From: Hyalangium versicolor
Lineage (GTDB): Bacteria; Myxococcota; Myxococcia; Myxococcales; Myxococcaceae
DNA: 64,000 nucleotides
Assembly (NCBI RefSeq): GCF_020103695.1
Contig: NZ_JAHXBF010000008.1
Span: forward strand, 404,276 to 468,275
Reading direction: 5' to 3'
Shown here piece after piece: positions 62,259 to 64,000 of this stretch; positions within the stretch are counted from its first letter, which is position 1; every line of letters begins with the position of its first letter. The notes under the pieces were generated by a model. The model had not been told where the DNA came from and did no database searches. It saw only the letters and a program-made list of their open reading frames with translations. The position numbers and the translations under genes are program-made.

Positions 62259-63413
62259 ATGTCCCAAGCCCCGCGCGCCTTTGATCCCTCCACCGTCGAT
62301 CTCGAGTCCTTCCACCGAGAGCTGAAGTCGCTCCGCGAGCAGATGGACGCTTCGCTGGGGGAGGCGGACGCGGCGCACCTGCGCAAGATCGAGCGGTGGG
62401 GCCGGTTGTCCACGCTGGTGGGGGTGGCCACGTGCTGGCTGGCACCGAATCCGCTGAGCGCCGCGGCGTTGAGCCTGGGGCGCTCCACGCGTTGGCTGCT
62501 GATGCACCACGTGGGGCACCGGGGGTATGACCGAGTGCCGGGGGTGCCCGTCTCGCGGACGGGCAAGGGCTTCGCGAGAGGTAAGCGCCGCTTCGTAGAC
62601 TGGCTGGACTGGATGCTGCCGGAGGCGTGGATCTTCGAGCACAACGTGCTGCACCACTCGCACACGGGAGAGGAGGCGGATCCGGATCTGCTGGAGCGCA
62701 ACGCGGAAGGAGCGTTGCGAGGCTCACGGTGGCCGTTGGCCGTGCGCTACGTGTTGCTGGGGTTGCTGGCGTTCACGTGGCGAGCCAGCTACTACGCGCC
62801 AGAGACGCTGAGCGCCTTGCGCCGCAAGGGGCGAAGGCAGGGGGCCTCGCTGTCACGGGCCGAGATCTGGGAGTTGGTGGTGCGGTGCTACGCGCCCTAC
62901 GCCGGTTTCTACTTCGTGCTGTTCCCGGCGTTGTTCCTGCCGCTGGGGTTGTGGGCGGCGTTCAGCGTCCTGTGCAACTCGGTGCTGGCGGATCTGCTGA
63001 CGAACCTGCACACGTTCCTGGTGGTGGGGCCCAACCACACGGGCGAGGACCTGTACCGCTTCGACGCGCCGCCCGAGAGCCGGGGTGCGCGTTTCATGCA
63101 GCAGGTGGTGGGGAGCGCCAACTACAGGACGGGTGGGGACCTGAACGACTTCGCGCACCTGTGGTTGAACTACCAGATCGAGCACCACCTCTGGCCGGAT
63201 CTGCCGATGCTGAAGTACCGCGAGGTGCAGCCGAAGGTGAAGGCGCTGTGCGAGAAGTATGGGGTGCCCTACGTGCAGGAGAGCGTCTGGACGCGGGTGC
63301 GGAAGATGGTGGACGTGGTGCTGGGCAAGGCATCCATGCGGCGGCTCGGGACAGGATCTTCCGAGGCACGGACAGAGGACAGCGAGCGGAACCTCTTTCT
63401 GGCTGATGCGTAG
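62259..63413 (+). CDS. Fatty acid desaturase
   Basis: A 384-residue membrane di-iron enzyme. Histidine boxes are HHVGH near residue 87, HNVLHHSH near 130 and QIEHHLWPDLP near 308, with an additional NLHTF and GPNHTGED. The overall layout is that of membrane fatty-acid desaturase/hydroxylase proteins acting on phospholipid or acyl-CoA chains at the inner membrane. Membrane segments are GLWAAFSVLCNSVLADLL, PLAVRYVLLGLLAFTW and FYFVLFPALFLPL. The Met at 62259 is taken as start because 29 upstream codons are not protein-like, though only a weak AGG precedes it. Regiospecificity cannot be read from the sequence. Confidence 0.88.
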   Translation: MSQAPRAFDPSTVDLESFHRELKSLREQMDASLGEADAAHLRKIERWGRLSTLVGVATCWLAPNPLSAAALSLGRSTRWLLMHHVGHRGYDRVPGVPVSRTGKGFARGKRRFVDWLDWMLPEAWIFEHNVLHHSHTGEEADPDLLERNAEGALRGSRWPLAVRYVLLGLLAFTWRASYYAPETLSALRRKGRRQGASLSRAEIWELVVRCYAPYAGFYFVLFPALFLPLGLWAAFSVLCNSVLADLLTNLHTFLVVGPNHTGEDLYRFDAPPESRGARFMQQVVGSANYRTGGDLNDFAHLWLNYQIEHHLWPDLPMLKYREVQPKVKALCEKYGVPYVQESVWTRVRKMVDVVLGKASMRRLGTGSSEARTEDSERNLFLADA

Positions 63414-63619
63414 GCGCGGTGCTGGAGTTGGTGGACGCGGCGTGCCTGCGTACCCGGTTGGACGACAGCATGGGCCATGGGCGCACGGGATGCGCACAAC
63501 ATCTCAAGCCGGGTGGTGAAGTGGAAGAACGGCGCTGGACGCTGGGTCCAGCGGCGAACCACGTGCGCCACGAAACCGGGGCAAGCCCAGGCAGATCTCA
63601 GGCGACCTGAGCGTGGGCG

Positions 63620-63907
63620 TCAGGCAGGGCCCGGCTGAGGAGTGGCGGGCGGGCCCAGGCGCAGCGGATCCCACACGTACTCTTCAGTGGGAATCAGCTT
63701 CATGTTTGTCAGACCTTGGCGATGGACGAACGCGGCGAAGCGCTCGGAAACGACGATGTTTCCTTGAAGGCCTCGGGGGCGGAACACGTCCTCGCCCTGC
63801 CAGGTGCCTGGTTCCAGACTGAAGCCGTGGAGGGTGTCCACTCCTGCAGACCCGCACTCGGGGCACGTTGTGGGCTCTGAGAGGGTGTTGACCTTGGGTG
63901 AGCAGGC
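63620..63907 (-). pseudogene. C-terminal remnant of double-CXXCG (SitI6-like) family gene
   Basis: A 95-codon open stretch on the minus strand with no plausible start, entered directly after an in-frame TGA (63908-63910) and with another stop (TAG) 30 bases further up. It encodes one CPECG motif, then GVDTLHGFSLEPGTW, GNIVVSERFAAFVHRQGLTNMKL and PTEEYVWDPLRLGP. This is the conserved C-terminal half of the myxobacterial double-CXXCG family, some of whose members are immunity proteins of the Sit swarm-inhibition toxins. The N-terminal half with the first CXXCG is missing in the 90 bases left in the window. A short GTG-started product (from 63841) is the only alternative. Confidence 0.65.
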
Positions 63908-64000
63908 TCAACCTGTAGTGTTTCCCCAGCAGCCAACCTAGTACAAGGCAAGTGCAGGCAGCCTGCCTGTCCCTTCTCTGGATTGTTGCTGTGTCAGGTG

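Noticed and set aside
63419..63610. Short open frames after the desaturase gene
   Set aside because: No ribosome-binding site, no protein-like composition and no recognisable motif; nothing supportable lies in this gap of about 200 bp.

Overview
The window is high-GC DNA (roughly two thirds G+C or more by eye) from a fruiting myxobacterium, most likely of the suborder Cystobacterineae (Archangium/Cystobacter/Hyalangium type). The clues are a MYXO-CTERM sorting tail on a secreted phytase, very large cytoplasmic Ser/Thr kinase-ATPase-TPR proteins, a caspase-like protein with its own ECF sigma factor, kelch and carbohydrate-binding lipoproteins and secreted proteins, and a remnant of the myxobacterial double-CXXCG family. 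No phage, insertion sequence, CRISPR array or rRNA was seen. One tRNA (Ala, CGC) is present. No gap between genes exceeds 300 bp.

Layout. 1-4000: 5' part of a GDP-4-keto-6-deoxymannose reductase gene, then a phosphate-scavenging pair (beta-propeller phytase, UshA-like nucleotidase). 4190-10222: a zinc-ribbon protein, then on the minus strand a three-gene DUF2760/Hsp70/Hsp70 operon and tRNA-Ala. 10350-16232: a TPR membrane protein with a clear sigma-70 type promoter, heme O synthase (ctaB), a cupredoxin-like lipoprotein and a lipase-maturation-factor family protein. 16180-19064: a Cpx-like operon (Spy-like protein, small Cys protein, OmpR-type regulator, histidine kinase). 19333-25391: housekeeping and singleton genes (cold shock, cupin, recX, M13 peptidase, GFA, two tandem membrane paralogues).

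25472-40029 is a complete L-arabinose/arabinan utilisation locus: araD on plus, the minus-strand operon araB-araA-ytfQ-ytfR-ytfT-yjfF, a LacI-family regulator, araM, and two secreted GH43 arabinofuranosidases with CBM42 (AbfB) domains. Three sites nearly identical to the ideal lac operator tie the locus to its LacI-type regulator. One of them overlaps the -10 of a good araB promoter. The proposed flow is: secreted GH43 enzymes release arabinofuranose, YtfQRT-YjfF imports it, and AraA/B/D convert it to xylulose 5-phosphate.

40251-54726 is a regulatory block: a ferritin-like protein, two paralogous 1323/1324-residue kinase/cyclase-like/ATPase/TPR proteins in opposite orientation flanking a sigma-54 activator and an ECF sigma factor, then a kelch lipoprotein. 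54981-64000 holds a secreted beta-helix protein with three C-terminal carbohydrate-binding-like domains, a small GlsB/YeaQ-like membrane protein, an ECF sigma / zinc anti-sigma / caspase operon whose caspase-like protein appears to end in an outer-membrane beta-barrel, a small lipoprotein, a fatty acid desaturase, and a broken double-CXXCG gene fragment.

The strongest candidates for something new are the sigma/anti-sigma/caspase-barrel module, the twin kinase-ATPase proteins around two transcription regulators, the DUF2760-Hsp70-Hsp70 operon, and the arabinose regulon with its lac-like operators and second set of phased repeats.
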